This document shows, piece by piece, positions 45,211 through 54,314 of a stretch of DNA of 64,000 nucleotides. Under the pieces are notes generated by a model, which ran no database searches, was not told where the DNA came from, and saw nothing but the letters and a program-made list of their open reading frames with translations. The stretch comes from Candidatus Saccharibacteria bacterium UBA6258. GTDB taxonomy: Bacteria; Patescibacteriota; Saccharimonadia; Saccharimonadales; Saccharimonadaceae. The first letter of the stretch is position 1, and every line of letters begins with the position of its first letter. Made by a program: the position numbers and the translations under genes. The stretch is from the NCBI GenBank assembly GCA_002441145.1, contig DJVK01000007.1, positions 1-64,000 on the forward strand, given 5' to 3'.

Positions 45211-46206
45211 TTAAAATCCTTGGTGATATTTCGCCTTTTGATCTACGAAGGTTTTAACCTTAGTGGCTATGCCTTCATCATCTAATCCAAAGAACGTAAT
45301 CATCTCGAGTGGCGCGCCAGATTCACCGTAACGGTCATTGATACCGATGCGCAGCAGCGGCGTTGGCAACTCATCGCCAAGCAATTCTGCGATAGCTCCA
45401 CCAAGTCCGCCTGCCGCCTGAGCATCCTCGGCAGTAACCGCGCGCCCAGTCTTTAAAACGCTCTGTAAGATCGTTTTATGGTCGAGTGGCTTGATAGTTG
45501 GGACATGCACTATCTCTGCCGAAACACCCATTTTTTCGAGCTTAGCGGCGGCCTTGAGTGCGTAGGGCGTAAGGATGCCAGTACTCATAATTGTCACGTC
45601 GTTACCCTCACGAAGCACGTAGGCCTTACCAATTTCGAATGGTGAATCGGCGGTACTGAATATCGGTGTCTTCTCACGAGCAAGTCGCAAGTATGTGGGG
45701 TTTGGTGTTTTTGCGATTGCTTGCGTGGCCTTTTCGGCCTCGATGCCATCACCAGGGCATACGACTACCATATTCGGCATGACACGCATCATTGCGATAT
45801 CTTCGAACATCTGGTGTGTCGCGCCGTCTGGGCCTACCGTTACGCCGGCGTGAGCCCCAACGACCTTGACGGGTTGATCGTTCAACGCAGCCGTTGTCTT
45901 AATTTGCTCCCAGTTACGCCCCGGGTTGAATGCAGCATAGCTTGCCGCAAATGGAATCTTCCCAGCGCGTGCCAATCCAGAGGCGACGGTTACTAGGTTT
46001 TGCTCTGCGATACCAACTTCTATATATCGGTCCGGGAACGCATCGGCAAACAAGTGCATTTGCACGCTTTCTACTAGGTCGGCACATAAGCCTACTACAT
46101 TAGGATCGGCCTCGCCCGCTAACCTGAGTCCTCGCCCAAATCCTGCTCGTGTAGGCTCGACATCAGGAGTGTCGGTATAAATCTTTTCGTTAAGTGGATA
46201 ATTCAT
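45211..46206 (-). CDS. Transketolase, C-terminal subunit
   Basis: 331 aa with the pyrimidine-binding domain and C-terminal domain of transketolase: ADLVESVQMHLFADAFPDRYIEVGIAEQNLV has the catalytic Glu, GPDGATHQMFEDIAMMR, and LRLAREKTPIF. Together with the N-terminal subunit it makes one active site, moving two-carbon units in the pentose phosphate pathway. Start overlaps the N-terminal subunit's stop (TAATG). Confidence 0.95.
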   Translation of the reverse strand: MNYPLNEKIYTDTPDVEPTRAGFGRGLRLAGEADPNVVGLCADLVESVQMHLFADAFPDRYIEVGIAEQNLVTVASGLARAGKIPFAASYAAFNPGRNWEQIKTTAALNDQPVKVVGAHAGVTVGPDGATHQMFEDIAMMRVMPNMVVVCPGDGIEAEKATQAIAKTPNPTYLRLAREKTPIFSTADSPFEIGKAYVLREGNDVTIMSTGILTPYALKAAAKLEKMGVSAEIVHVPTIKPLDHKTILQSVLKTGRAVTAEDAQAAGGLGGAIAELLGDELPTPLLRIGINDRYGESGAPLEMITFFGLDDEGIATKVKTFVDQKAKYHQGF

Positions 46207-47066
46207 TATTCGTGCTCTCCTGTAAGGCGACCCTTCATGGTCCGTAAGTCATGTAGTGCTTTCTTTGCCTGTTCCTTATTTGGTGGAACACCGTGCCATT
46301 TGTAGTCATACTCCATAAAGTCGACGTTTTTGCCTGGTATCGTGTGTGTAATGATACAGCTTGGGCGATTCTCGATAGCCTTTGCCATGCCCACTGCATC
46401 AATGATGCTCTCGACGTTATGACCGTCGATTTCTTGAACATGCCAGCCAAACGATTCCCATTTTGCGCGAAGATTTTCGAGCGGCATGACGTCTTCGGTC
46501 GGACCATCAATCTGGATATTGTTACGGTCGACGAATACAATCAGTTGAGACAATTTATATTTGCCGGCAAACATTGCCGCTTCCCAAATATTGCCCTCAT
46601 TAAGCTCGCCGTCACCCGTCACGACATATACCCAGCGGTGACGCTGGTTGTCGAGGTATTGTAGCGCGTAGGCATAACCTGCACCCTGGCTTACGCCGCT
46701 CCCCAATGGACCACTCGTATTCTCGAGCCCTGGCAGCTTAAGGCGCTCAGGGTGGCCTTGTAAGCGCGTACCTAATTTGCGGAGTGTCATTAACTCGGCT
46801 TTATCAAAATATCCGCGCTCCGCCATTGTCGCGTACTGCACTGGAACACAGTGGCCATTACTCATCATAAAGACATCTCTGTCGGCCAGGTCAGGATCTT
46901 GAGGGTCAACGTTCATAATCCCAAAATATAGCGTCGCAACAAGGTCAGCCAGCCCTAGCGGTCCGGCACTGTGGCCACTACCCGCATGCTCGAGCATCTT
47001 GATGATGTCCTTGCGGATTTCATTTGCCTTTACTTCTATCTGTTTGATTGTCAATTGCCCACTCAT
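46206..47066 (-). CDS. Transketolase, N-terminal subunit
   Basis: 286 aa with the thiamine-diphosphate pyrophosphate-binding domain: GHSAGPLGLADLVATLYFG, ENTSGPLGSGVSQGAGYA, and the GDGELNEGNIWEAAMFA motif ending in the NN of DRNNIQIDG. Split transketolases occur in Archaea, Actinobacteria and many CPR genomes. Directly follows rpe by 9 bp. Confidence 0.95.
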   Translation of the reverse strand: MSGQLTIKQIEVKANEIRKDIIKMLEHAGSGHSAGPLGLADLVATLYFGIMNVDPQDPDLADRDVFMMSNGHCVPVQYATMAERGYFDKAELMTLRKLGTRLQGHPERLKLPGLENTSGPLGSGVSQGAGYAYALQYLDNQRHRWVYVVTGDGELNEGNIWEAAMFAGKYKLSQLIVFVDRNNIQIDGPTEDVMPLENLRAKWESFGWHVQEIDGHNVESIIDAVGMAKAIENRPSCIITHTIPGKNVDFMEYDYKWHGVPPNKEQAKKALHDLRTMKGRLTGEHE

Positions 47067-47075
47067 AATTGCCGC

Positions 47076-47720
47076 CTATATTACGCTATGTTTATTAATT
47101 TCACTAAGAAGTTGCTTGTACGTGCCTTCGGGGTCGGCGGATTTATTAATTGCTCCACCAACGTTGATTACATCGACGCCACCCTGCGCTAAACTAAACG
47201 CATTCTCGACATTCGCGCCTCCGTCCCAGCCAACTTCGACTTCAGGCTGAATGTTGCGAATCAAGCGCACCTTTTCGAGTTGCATCAAATTTGCCGTACC
47301 GCCGTAATGCCCTAAATCACCGCTGAATACGAGCACGTGATCAACTGTTTCGATGTACGACTGTACGTTACTCGGCACGGTAGCGCGAAGCAATGCCACA
47401 CCAACCTTTATGCCAGCCTGTTTAACTTTAGCAATTATAGGCGTAAGGTCTTCGCTGGACTCAGAGTGAAAGATGATCAAGTTCGGCTTCAGCTGAATCA
47501 GCGCATCTACGTATTGGCTAGGGCGAGCTACCATGGCATGGATATCGACGACCCACTCTTGTGGCCACCAGATTTGATTTACGCCTACCGTAAATGTCGG
47601 AGCGAACTCGCCATCGGTCAAATCAATATGCACACGCTGTGCGAACGGATGCAGACGCTCGACGGTTTCTTTATACGCATCGTCGGTTTCACAAAGCAAA
47701 GTTGGGGTAATTATAGCCAT
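47076..47720 (-). CDS. Ribulose-phosphate 3-epimerase-like protein
   Basis: 214 aa TIM-barrel protein of the Rpe group. VHIDLTDGEFAPTF has the metal Asp in HxDxxDGxF form, VDIHAMVARPSQYVD the second His, VGWDGGANVENAF the third, and DVINVGGAINKS the phosphate-binding loop. The usual start VAPSILAAD is replaced by ITPTLLCET, so the identification with Rpe is good but substrate is less certain. Coupled to rpiB by TAATG. Confidence 0.85.
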   Translation of the reverse strand: MAIITPTLLCETDDAYKETVERLHPFAQRVHIDLTDGEFAPTFTVGVNQIWWPQEWVVDIHAMVARPSQYVDALIQLKPNLIIFHSESSEDLTPIIAKVKQAGIKVGVALLRATVPSNVQSYIETVDHVLVFSGDLGHYGGTANLMQLEKVRLIRNIQPEVEVGWDGGANVENAFSLAQGGVDVINVGGAINKSADPEGTYKQLLSEINKHSVI

Positions 47721-48172
47721 TAAAACATATCCAATTCATTATTACGTCGTTGATACCGCACCGCGCCGGCAAACGGCGTGGCAATCCAGGTGTCGATGAT
47801 ATCTTTCCAGGCCTCGTCTTCGTTGTCGACGACGCGCGCCGGCAAACAAAGCACGTTGCTGTTATTGTCGTTGCGGCACTCTTTTGCCTCAAAGCTATCC
47901 CAAATTACTGCAGCGCGAATACCACGAAAGCGATTAGCGGCCATCGCCATTCCTTGGCCACCAGTGCAAATCAAGATAGCACGCGGATCGGTTTTTTCCT
48001 CTTCACCAAGCACTTTGGTTGCTGCCATTTGAGCAAACTGCGGGAAGTCATCGTTGGGGTCAAGTTCCCTATCACCGACATCTTCAACATCGTAACCTCG
48101 CTTAGCTAAGTAAGCTTCAATTTTCTCCTTAAGGTAATAGCCCCCATGATCTGCGCCGACGAAAAGTTTCAT
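47720..48172 (-). CDS. rpiB: Ribose-5-phosphate isomerase B
   Basis: 150 aa. VGADHGGYYLKEKI, DVGDRELDPNDDFPQFAQ, ICTGGQGMAMAANRFRGIRA (catalytic Cys in ICTGG) and NDNNSNVLCLPARV are the RpiB signature. It interconverts ribulose- and ribose-5-phosphate. First gene of the rpiB-rpe-tkt unit: TTGCAA-17 bp-TATACT, with the -10 ending 9 nt before the ATG. Confidence 0.95.
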   Translation of the reverse strand: MKLFVGADHGGYYLKEKIEAYLAKRGYDVEDVGDRELDPNDDFPQFAQMAATKVLGEEEKTDPRAILICTGGQGMAMAANRFRGIRAAVIWDSFEAKECRNDNNSNVLCLPARVVDNEDEAWKDIIDTWIATPFAGAVRYQRRNNELDMF

Positions 48173-48181
48173 ATACCTATA

Positions 48182-48210
48182 AGTATAAGCGCTACGCTTG
48201 ACATTTGCAA
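48182..48210 (-). promoter_or_regulatory. Promoter of rpiB-rpe-tkt operon
   Basis: On the minus strand TTGCAA (48205-48210), exactly 17 bp, TATACT (48182-48187). Ends 9 nt before the rpiB ATG. Confidence 0.75.
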
Positions 48211-48225
48211 CGAAGCCACCACATA

Positions 48226-48265
48226 AAACACCGTGAGCGATTCCGGCTCACGGTGTTTCTATTTT
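48226..48265 (-). terminator. Terminator of gap
   Basis: AAACACCGTGAGC (48226-48238) pairs perfectly with GCTCACGGTGTTT (48246-48258). T residues follow on the minus strand past the stem. It lies right after the gap stop. Confidence 0.9.
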
Positions 48266-48276
48266 GCTACGAATAG

Positions 48277-49299
48277 TTATCGTACGTTTTTGACCGCACG
48301 GCCAGCATCGGCGACCAATTCGACAAGGCGGTTGCTGTAGCCCCATTCGTTGTCATACCAAGCGACTACCTTAAGCAAGTTACCACCGACAACGTTCGTC
48401 AACGGAAGGTCAACGATCGCGCTGTGACTATTGCCCTTAAAGTCACTGCTTACGAGCTCTTCTTCGGTCACGTCAAGGATTCCCTGATAAAACGGTTTAG
48501 CAGCGGCGTCGCGGAAGACTTGTTTAACTTCGTCAATCGTGACGTCACGCTTTAGTAGTACAACAAAGTCACTCATGCTAACTACTGGCGTAGGAACACG
48601 TACGCTCAGTCCGCCAAAGCGGTTTTCGAGCGCTGGTAACGCCTTAGCGGCGGCAATTGATGCACCCGTCGTGGTTGGGACGATGTTTTCAGCAGCTGCA
48701 CGAGCCTCGCGTAAATCTTTAGCTGGAGCATCTTGCAGACGTTGACTAGCGGTATAGCTGTGAACAGTCGTCATCATTGCCTTTTCGATGCCGAACGCAC
48801 CTTCCAACACTGCCATCACAGGTGTAATACAGTTTGTAGTACAGCTTGCATTGCTGATGACGGGCGTAGAGTTAGCTACCTTATCTTCGTTAACGCCTAA
48901 GACGATGGTGTCAGCGCCGTCACCTTTTGCGGGTGCAGAAATAACGACTTTTCTAGCGCCTGCGTCAATATGCGCATTCGCCTTAGCTGGATCGACAAAG
49001 AATCCGGTACTTTCGATGACGACATCAATATCATGATCACGCCATGGTAGCGCCGCAGGTTCTTTTTCGGCGAGCACTACGATGTGCTGGCCGTCGACAA
49101 TAATACCAGTGTCGTCGTAACCGACTTCGTGGGCATATGTGCCGTACGATGAGTCGTGCTTTAGCAAGTGCGCCAATGTTTTTGTATCTGTCAGGTCGTT
49201 TATAGCGATCACTTCGACGTCATGACGATCAAAGGCGATTTTAAAGGCGTTACGACCAATGCGGCCGAATCCGTTGATAGCAATACGAATCTTACTCAT
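48277..49299 (-). CDS. gap: Glyceraldehyde-3-phosphate dehydrogenase
   Basis: 340 aa. NAD loop INGFGRIGRNAFK, the catalytic cysteine in SNASCTTNC (about 155), and WYDNEWGYSNRLVEL near the end. Oxidises and phosphorylates glyceraldehyde-3-phosphate in glycolysis. TATACT (49338-49343 minus strand) and a GGAG Shine-Dalgarno with a leader of about 35 nt precede the ATG; own terminator downstream. Confidence 0.97.
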   Translation of the reverse strand: MSKIRIAINGFGRIGRNAFKIAFDRHDVEVIAINDLTDTKTLAHLLKHDSSYGTYAHEVGYDDTGIIVDGQHIVVLAEKEPAALPWRDHDIDVVIESTGFFVDPAKANAHIDAGARKVVISAPAKGDGADTIVLGVNEDKVANSTPVISNASCTTNCITPVMAVLEGAFGIEKAMMTTVHSYTASQRLQDAPAKDLREARAAAENIVPTTTGASIAAAKALPALENRFGGLSVRVPTPVVSMSDFVVLLKRDVTIDEVKQVFRDAAAKPFYQGILDVTEEELVSSDFKGNSHSAIVDLPLTNVVGGNLLKVVAWYDNEWGYSNRLVELVADAGRAVKNVR

Positions 49300-49407
49300 T
49301 TTTTCTCCATTTATTTAACCATTAGCTGTTTAGGTATAGTATAACGCACCCTTGTTCCGGTTGTCACGTCATTCGCTCATTCAGGCAATGTTTAGTACAA
49401 TAGAGAT

Positions 49408-50955
49408 ATGATTAAGAGTGAGCTACTCGAGCTGGCCAAGGGCCATTATGGCGAGAACCAGCTTCTCGAGCTTGAGCACGCCGTCGACTTTGCCACCGAA
49501 ATGCATCATGGTCAAGTGCGCAAGAGTGGCGAACCTTATATTTCGCACCCGATTCATGTAGCTGGTACCCTTATTGAATGGGGTATGGACATCGATACAA
49601 TTATAGCCGGCGTCCTGCATGACACCGTCGAAGACACACCTGCAACGCTTGAACAAATAGAATCGCTCTTTGGGCATGATGTCGCCTTCTTGGTAGATGG
49701 CGTCACTAAAGTTAGCCAGGCGCGCGCCGGAATGCGCAACCTCGAAAGCTACCTGCCACAAACGCGCGACAACTTAACCAAACTTCTCATCGCCGTAGGC
49801 CAAGATGTTCGTGTCATCATCATTAAACTTTCTGACCGCTTGCACAACATGCAGACATTGCAATACAAAAGCTCCGAGAAGCAACGTAAGATCGCCCGCG
49901 AAACCATCGAGGTATTCGCGCCACTCGCCGACCGACTCAATATGGGTCGCGTCCGCGTTCAACTCGAGGAGCTTAGCTTCCGTTACCTTATGCCTAAAGA
50001 TTTTACTGCCACCAAGCGCTTAATGGATAGTCGTCTCAAAAAGAGCGAACGCCGTTTGCGCAAAGTAAAAAACCAGGTCGACGAGCACCTAACGAATGAA
50101 AAGATTTCCCACCAAATCGATGGGCGTGTCAAAAGTATTTATAGCTTATACAAAAAACTCGATCGTGTGGGTAATATCGATGATATTTACGACCTAATGG
50201 CACTACGCATTATCGTCGATGACATTGCGACATGCTACCTGGTCCTCGGCGAGCTCCACACGATGTTCGAACCGATGGTTGATCGTATCAAAGATTATAT
50301 CGCGATCCCAAAAGCCAATGGCTACCAATCTCTTCACACCACGGTGGTCACACCAACTGGTCAAATCGTTGAGTTTCAAATTCGTACCCACGAAATGCAC
50401 GAGTATGCTGAACGTGGTCTTGCCGCCAGCTTCCATTACAATGAACAAAAACTGACTGACGCATATCGCAAAGGTAATATCGCCAAATTGCCCGCTCACC
50501 TTCACTGGATTAGTAATCTACAAGACGCCGCGACGCAAATTAAAGAAGGTAAGGATTTCAACGAGGCCGATTTGCATGTTGATTTGTTTGGCGATCGCAT
50601 TTTCGTTCACTCCCCTAAAGGCGATATCTACGACCTGCCTTCTGGCGCATTCCCGTTAGATTATGCCTATCGCGTTCACAGCGACCTTGCCGCCAGGGCA
50701 AGCGGATTTATCATCAATGGCAAGATGGAGCCATTTAGCTACCAGCTAAATGACGGCGACACCATCGAAATTTTAACCAGCAAAAGTGCGAAGCCACGTT
50801 CCGACTGGGTACATTACGTCATAACTGGCCACGCACGGATGAAACTACGCGCACAACTTCGTCGCCATGGTGTGCTAGGGCAAATCTCTAACGCTGCGGC
50901 CATTATTCATCGTAAGGCGCGCGAACGCATACGCAAAAAGCAGAAAACAAAATAA
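49408..50955 (+). CDS. RelA/SpoT homologue ((p)ppGpp synthetase/hydrolase)
   Basis: 515 aa. The HD hydrolase domain (about 20-200) has SGEPYISHPIHVAG and HDTVEDTPATLEQIE with the metal His-Asp. The synthetase domain (about 230-350) has IKDYIAIPKANGYQSLHTTV and EFQIRTHEMHEYAERGLAASFHY. A TGS domain (about 385-450, DRIFVHSPKGDIYDLPSG) follows, but the C-terminal ZFD and ACT domains of full RSH proteins are missing. It makes and destroys the alarmone (p)ppGpp. TACAAT (49396-49401) ends 6 nt before the ATG: leaderless. Confidence 0.93.
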   Translation: MIKSELLELAKGHYGENQLLELEHAVDFATEMHHGQVRKSGEPYISHPIHVAGTLIEWGMDIDTIIAGVLHDTVEDTPATLEQIESLFGHDVAFLVDGVTKVSQARAGMRNLESYLPQTRDNLTKLLIAVGQDVRVIIIKLSDRLHNMQTLQYKSSEKQRKIARETIEVFAPLADRLNMGRVRVQLEELSFRYLMPKDFTATKRLMDSRLKKSERRLRKVKNQVDEHLTNEKISHQIDGRVKSIYSLYKKLDRVGNIDDIYDLMALRIIVDDIATCYLVLGELHTMFEPMVDRIKDYIAIPKANGYQSLHTTVVTPTGQIVEFQIRTHEMHEYAERGLAASFHYNEQKLTDAYRKGNIAKLPAHLHWISNLQDAATQIKEGKDFNEADLHVDLFGDRIFVHSPKGDIYDLPSGAFPLDYAYRVHSDLAARASGFIINGKMEPFSYQLNDGDTIEILTSKSAKPRSDWVHYVITGHARMKLRAQLRRHGVLGQISNAAAIIHRKARERIRKKQKTK

Positions 50956-50980
50956 CCGGCTGATGTAGCCGGTTATTTTT
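50949..50980 (+). terminator. Terminator of the RelA/SpoT gene
   Basis: AAAATAACCGGCT (50949-50961) and AGCCGGTTATTTTT (50967-50980), 5-nt loop; the stem starts inside the stop-codon region. T-run at its end. Confidence 0.88.
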
Positions 50981-50996
50981 TATTGAAAGCGTTTAA

Positions 50997-51521
50997 CTAC
51001 TTACCGTATCGTTCGATACATTGGCGAACAATTTGCTTTGCTTCTTCAACATCGCCCCAACCAAGTACTTTCGTACTGCCAGGCTTTTTAAGGTCTTTGT
51101 AGTGTGTAAAGTGGCTTTCGAGCTGCTTAACGAGCTGCGGAATATCAGCAAGCGACGTAATCGCGTCTGCATCATCACGGTTATCAGCGGGTACAACGAC
51201 AACCTTATCGTCGACTTCACCGTCATCTTCAAATTTCATGACACCGATAATTTTTGCTTCAAGCCACACGCCCGTTGGCAATGGTTCTGGACAGATAATC
51301 AATGTGTCGAGTTCGTCGCCATCCTCGTCAAGCGTCTGCGGGATAAATCCATAATTACAAGGTTTTGCAAAGATTCGAGGTTCTACTCGGTCGAGCATGA
51401 ACGCAGCGTGCTCGCGGTCCCATTCAACCTTGAGGCGTGAGCCTTCAGGAATTTCGACAACAGTGTTAACAACGCCATTTTCCACGTCGCCAGGTGTCAG
51501 TACTTTATTAAAATCAGCCAT
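50997..51521 (-). CDS. ppa: Inorganic pyrophosphatase (family I)
   Basis: 174 aa. KVEWDREHAAFMLDRV, YGFIPQTLDEDGDELDTL with the metal-binding Asp cluster, and VVVVPADNRDDA are typical. It hydrolyses pyrophosphate from nucleotide and tRNA synthesis. Start has AAAGGAG 8 nt upstream; a TATA-like box lies farther up. Confidence 0.96.
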   Translation of the reverse strand: MADFNKVLTPGDVENGVVNTVVEIPEGSRLKVEWDREHAAFMLDRVEPRIFAKPCNYGFIPQTLDEDGDELDTLIICPEPLPTGVWLEAKIIGVMKFEDDGEVDDKVVVVPADNRDDADAITSLADIPQLVKQLESHFTHYKDLKKPGSTKVLGWGDVEEAKQIVRQCIERYGK

Positions 51522-51590
51522 ACAGCTCCTTTCATTTACTCCTTATAGTGTATCAGTTTGCCAACCTAGAGTATACTATGAGCAGATACT

Positions 51591-52589
51591 ATGACCAACA
51601 CTCGTACTCAAACCTTATTAACCGCGCCCGCATACACCAAGGACCTTCTTAAGCGTATCAATGCCGCTACGACGCGCATAGCAATCGTTGCCACAACATT
51701 TCACGGTGATGATGCTATAAGCAACGCACTTATTGATGCGCTATGCGACGCTGCCGACAGGGGCGTTTACGTGTCGGTTGGCGCAGATGCATTTACCTAT
51801 ATTGAACCTAAAGGATCGATATTTGGCGCAAAAGGTCATTCAATGCGTGCCATCAAGGCCCATAAGGTGCAACGAAAATTAAAAAAGCATGGCGCTGAGT
51901 TCCATTGGCTTGGCCGTATGAGTAACTTCATTTTCGCTGGTCGCACGCACAGCAAGTGGACTATCATCGATGATATGATATACAGTTTTGGTGGCATCAA
52001 CCTAGACCATGTCAGCTTTACAAATACCGACCTCATGATTCGTATCACCGATAACAAGATCGCGAATCGCCTGTTCGTTGAACACGGCCGAGTCTTTAAA
52101 GCGGACCGCGGTGGTCACGCGCTACGTAGCCAAAAAATCACGATTAATGAGACCTCGACGATTTTGATTGATGGCGGCATCCCAGGCGACTCAGTTATCT
52201 ACCGCCGGGCGTGTACGCTCGCTCGCGAAGCGTCTCAAATCACTTTTGTCTCACAATACTGCCCGACGGGCAGGCTGAACCGTATACTAAAACGCAAGCA
52301 GGCGACGCTGTTTTTCAATCACTGGCGCAGGGCCCGCTGGGCAAATATGCTTATTATCCAACTTGGCATGCTCATCTCTCGTCAGAGCACATTATATAAC
52401 CGCCGTCCTTACTTACATGCGAAGTTTATATTGTTCACCATGCCTGATAAGACCGAAATCGCGCTTACGGGTTCGCATAATTTTACGAATAGTGGCGTTC
52501 TGACCGGAACGCGTGAAATCGCGCTCGAAACCAGCGACCAAGATACCATCACTCAGCTCAAAAAATTCCTCGATAACCACGTCAAATAA
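51591..52589 (+). CDS. Phospholipase D-family protein (cardiolipin synthase-like)
   Basis: 332 aa with two HKD motifs: GRTHSKWTIIDDMIYSFGG (about 119-137, HxK) and YLHAKFILFTMPDK...GSHNF (about 278-300). Members join or cleave phosphatidyl groups or nucleic acids. No membrane helix at the start, unlike full cardiolipin synthases. TATACT (51572-51577) lies 13 nt before the ATG. Directly followed by a GlpQ-type gene, so a lipid turnover role is plausible. Confidence 0.85.
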   Translation: MTNTRTQTLLTAPAYTKDLLKRINAATTRIAIVATTFHGDDAISNALIDALCDAADRGVYVSVGADAFTYIEPKGSIFGAKGHSMRAIKAHKVQRKLKKHGAEFHWLGRMSNFIFAGRTHSKWTIIDDMIYSFGGINLDHVSFTNTDLMIRITDNKIANRLFVEHGRVFKADRGGHALRSQKITINETSTILIDGGIPGDSVIYRRACTLAREASQITFVSQYCPTGRLNRILKRKQATLFFNHWRRARWANMLIIQLGMLISRQSTLYNRRPYLHAKFILFTMPDKTEIALTGSHNFTNSGVLTGTREIALETSDQDTITQLKKFLDNHVK

Positions 52590-52595
52590 GCGTGA

Positions 52596-52601
52596 TATAC
52601 T
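52596..52601 (+). promoter_or_regulatory. -10 box of the GlpQ-like gene
   Basis: TATACT, located in the gap after the PLD gene, ends 6 nt before the ATG at 52608 with no Shine-Dalgarno. Confidence 0.5.
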
Positions 52602-52607
52602 GATGGT

Positions 52608-53309
52608 ATGTTAATAATCGGACACCGAGGCGCCATGGGACTCGCTCACGAGAACACCATGGAAGCATTTCGTGCCGGCTTCGACGCCGACGCAGACATA
52701 TTAGAGTTCGATATCCGCTTAACCAAGGATAACGTGCCCGTCGTCATACACGACGCGCGTCTTTTACGTACACACCACGTTAAAGCCGCCGTTGCGCATC
52801 TTACCCTCGACGAATTGCGCGAAAAAACAGCCGCCAATCCCGTTCCAACACTTCAAGAAGTGCTCGATGAATTCTTCGGCAAAATAATGCTTAACATCGA
52901 GCTCAAAAGTCGGGGTACGGGAACGGAGGTTGTCACGCTGCTCACGAAGCGATACATCAAGAAGAAGTCCGACTGGGATAAGATTATTATCTCATCATTC
53001 AAAGGAACTGAACTCATTAGAATCCGCAAGCTTGCGCCACGAGTAAATTTAGCACTTCTACATAATCAGAATCCATTCATTTTTATCGCTTATCATCGTC
53101 TGCTGACACTGACTGCCGTCGGGTTCCACCGTCTCTACCTTAATAGTTTTGCGCTACAAATCGCAAAACGGGCAGGAATATTTACGTACGTATACACCGT
53201 CGATCGTCCTGGTGCGATAGACATCTTAGAGCGCCAGGGCGTCGACGGCATCGTCACCAATTACCCTGATAAATTCCGAGCCGCACTAGATAAACGCGAC
53301 TCAAAATAA
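52608..53309 (+). CDS. Glycerophosphodiester phosphodiesterase (GlpQ-like)
   Basis: 233 aa GDPD-family protein: IIGHRGAMGLAHENTMEAF (catalytic His-Arg), LEFDIRLTKDNVPVVIHDARLLRT (metal and catalytic His), MLNIELKSRG, and a final VDGIVTNYPDK. It hydrolyses glycerophosphodiesters to glycerol-3-phosphate and an alcohol. Cytoplasmic. With the PLD gene upstream it suggests recycling of host-derived lipids (inference). Confidence 0.92.
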   Translation: MLIIGHRGAMGLAHENTMEAFRAGFDADADILEFDIRLTKDNVPVVIHDARLLRTHHVKAAVAHLTLDELREKTAANPVPTLQEVLDEFFGKIMLNIELKSRGTGTEVVTLLTKRYIKKKSDWDKIIISSFKGTELIRIRKLAPRVNLALLHNQNPFIFIAYHRLLTLTAVGFHRLYLNSFALQIAKRAGIFTYVYTVDRPGAIDILERQGVDGIVTNYPDKFRAALDKRDSK

Positions 53310-53338
53310 AATACACCCACGAATGGGGTGTATTTTTA
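53309..53338 (+). terminator. Terminator of the GlpQ-like gene
   Basis: AAAATACACCC (53309-53319) pairs with GGGTGTATTTTT (53327-53338), 7-nt loop. It overlaps the gene's last base and faces trxB. Confidence 0.85.
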
Positions 53339-53348
53339 CTAACAGCAG

Positions 53349-54302
53349 CTATTGTTGAGTCTTGCGCGCTTCTTCTGTTATGAACTCGCGTATGTTCAGG
53401 GCTGCAGTCGCACCTTCGCCGACGGCACTTGCAACCTGCATCGTCGCTCCGCTGCGCACGTCGCCGCTCGCATACACACCCTTGATATTTGTCGCTAGGT
53501 GCATATCAGTTTTAACCAAACCTCGCTCATCTAGCTCGACACCACTGCCCGCCAAAAACTGTGTATTAGGCTTTAGGCCTACAAACACAAAGACTCCGTC
53601 GACTTCGAGACGAATCGCTTCGCCATTTTCGGTCATAGCAACCGCGTTCACCTTACCTTGCTCATTAACAAGGATTTCAGTAGGTGTTGTTTGTAGATGT
53701 ATAGTAATCTTACCTTCGTCAACGAACTTTTGTAGTTCGTGTTGCAATACTTCGCTCGCCTTAAGAGTACTGCGAACCAGCAAGTCGATATGGCTCGTGA
53801 AGCGTGTCAAAAAGATAGCTTCTTGAACGCCCGAGTTACCGCCGCCCACGACAGCAAGGCGTTTCTCGCGATAGAATGCGCCGTCACAGGTAGCACAGTA
53901 GTGTACGCCCCGGCCGTAATACTCAGCTTCGCCAGGAATACCAAGCTTGTTATAGTCGCTACCTGTCGCAATTAAAACCGTCTTTGCTTTAACTTCGTTG
54001 CCGTCAACAGTGACGACGCGGTAATCGCCCTCGTCGCGAATTGCCGTAACATCACCGTATTCGATGTGCGCGCCAAATCGTTCAGCTTGTTTTTGCAGTT
54101 GATCAGCTAGGGTCATACCTTCGATGCCGTCAGGAAAACCAGGGTAGTTATCGACTTTATCAGTCACGGCCGCTAGCCCGCCAACGATTGCTTTTTCATA
54201 AAGAACTGTATCGATATCTTCGCGAGTCGTGTAAATTGCCGCTGCCAAGGCGCTCGGACCAGCACCAATCATCACAACATCACGAATTTCTTTTGTTTCC
54301 AT
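53349..54302 (-). CDS. trxB: Thioredoxin reductase
   Basis: 317 aa. FAD loop GAGPSALAAAIYTTRED, redox-active cysteines in YCATCDGAFY (CATC about 138-141), NADPH loop VVGGGNSGVQEA, and the C-terminal YASGDVRSGATMQVASAVGEGATAA. Reduces thioredoxin with NADPH in the cytoplasm. AGGAG lies before the ATG; 12 bp separate it from the FKBP gene upstream. Confidence 0.95.
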   Translation of the reverse strand: METKEIRDVVMIGAGPSALAAAIYTTREDIDTVLYEKAIVGGLAAVTDKVDNYPGFPDGIEGMTLADQLQKQAERFGAHIEYGDVTAIRDEGDYRVVTVDGNEVKAKTVLIATGSDYNKLGIPGEAEYYGRGVHYCATCDGAFYREKRLAVVGGGNSGVQEAIFLTRFTSHIDLLVRSTLKASEVLQHELQKFVDEGKITIHLQTTPTEILVNEQGKVNAVAMTENGEAIRLEVDGVFVFVGLKPNTQFLAGSGVELDERGLVKTDMHLATNIKGVYASGDVRSGATMQVASAVGEGATAALNIREFITEEARKTQQ

Positions 54303-54314
54303 AATTTCTCCTAA

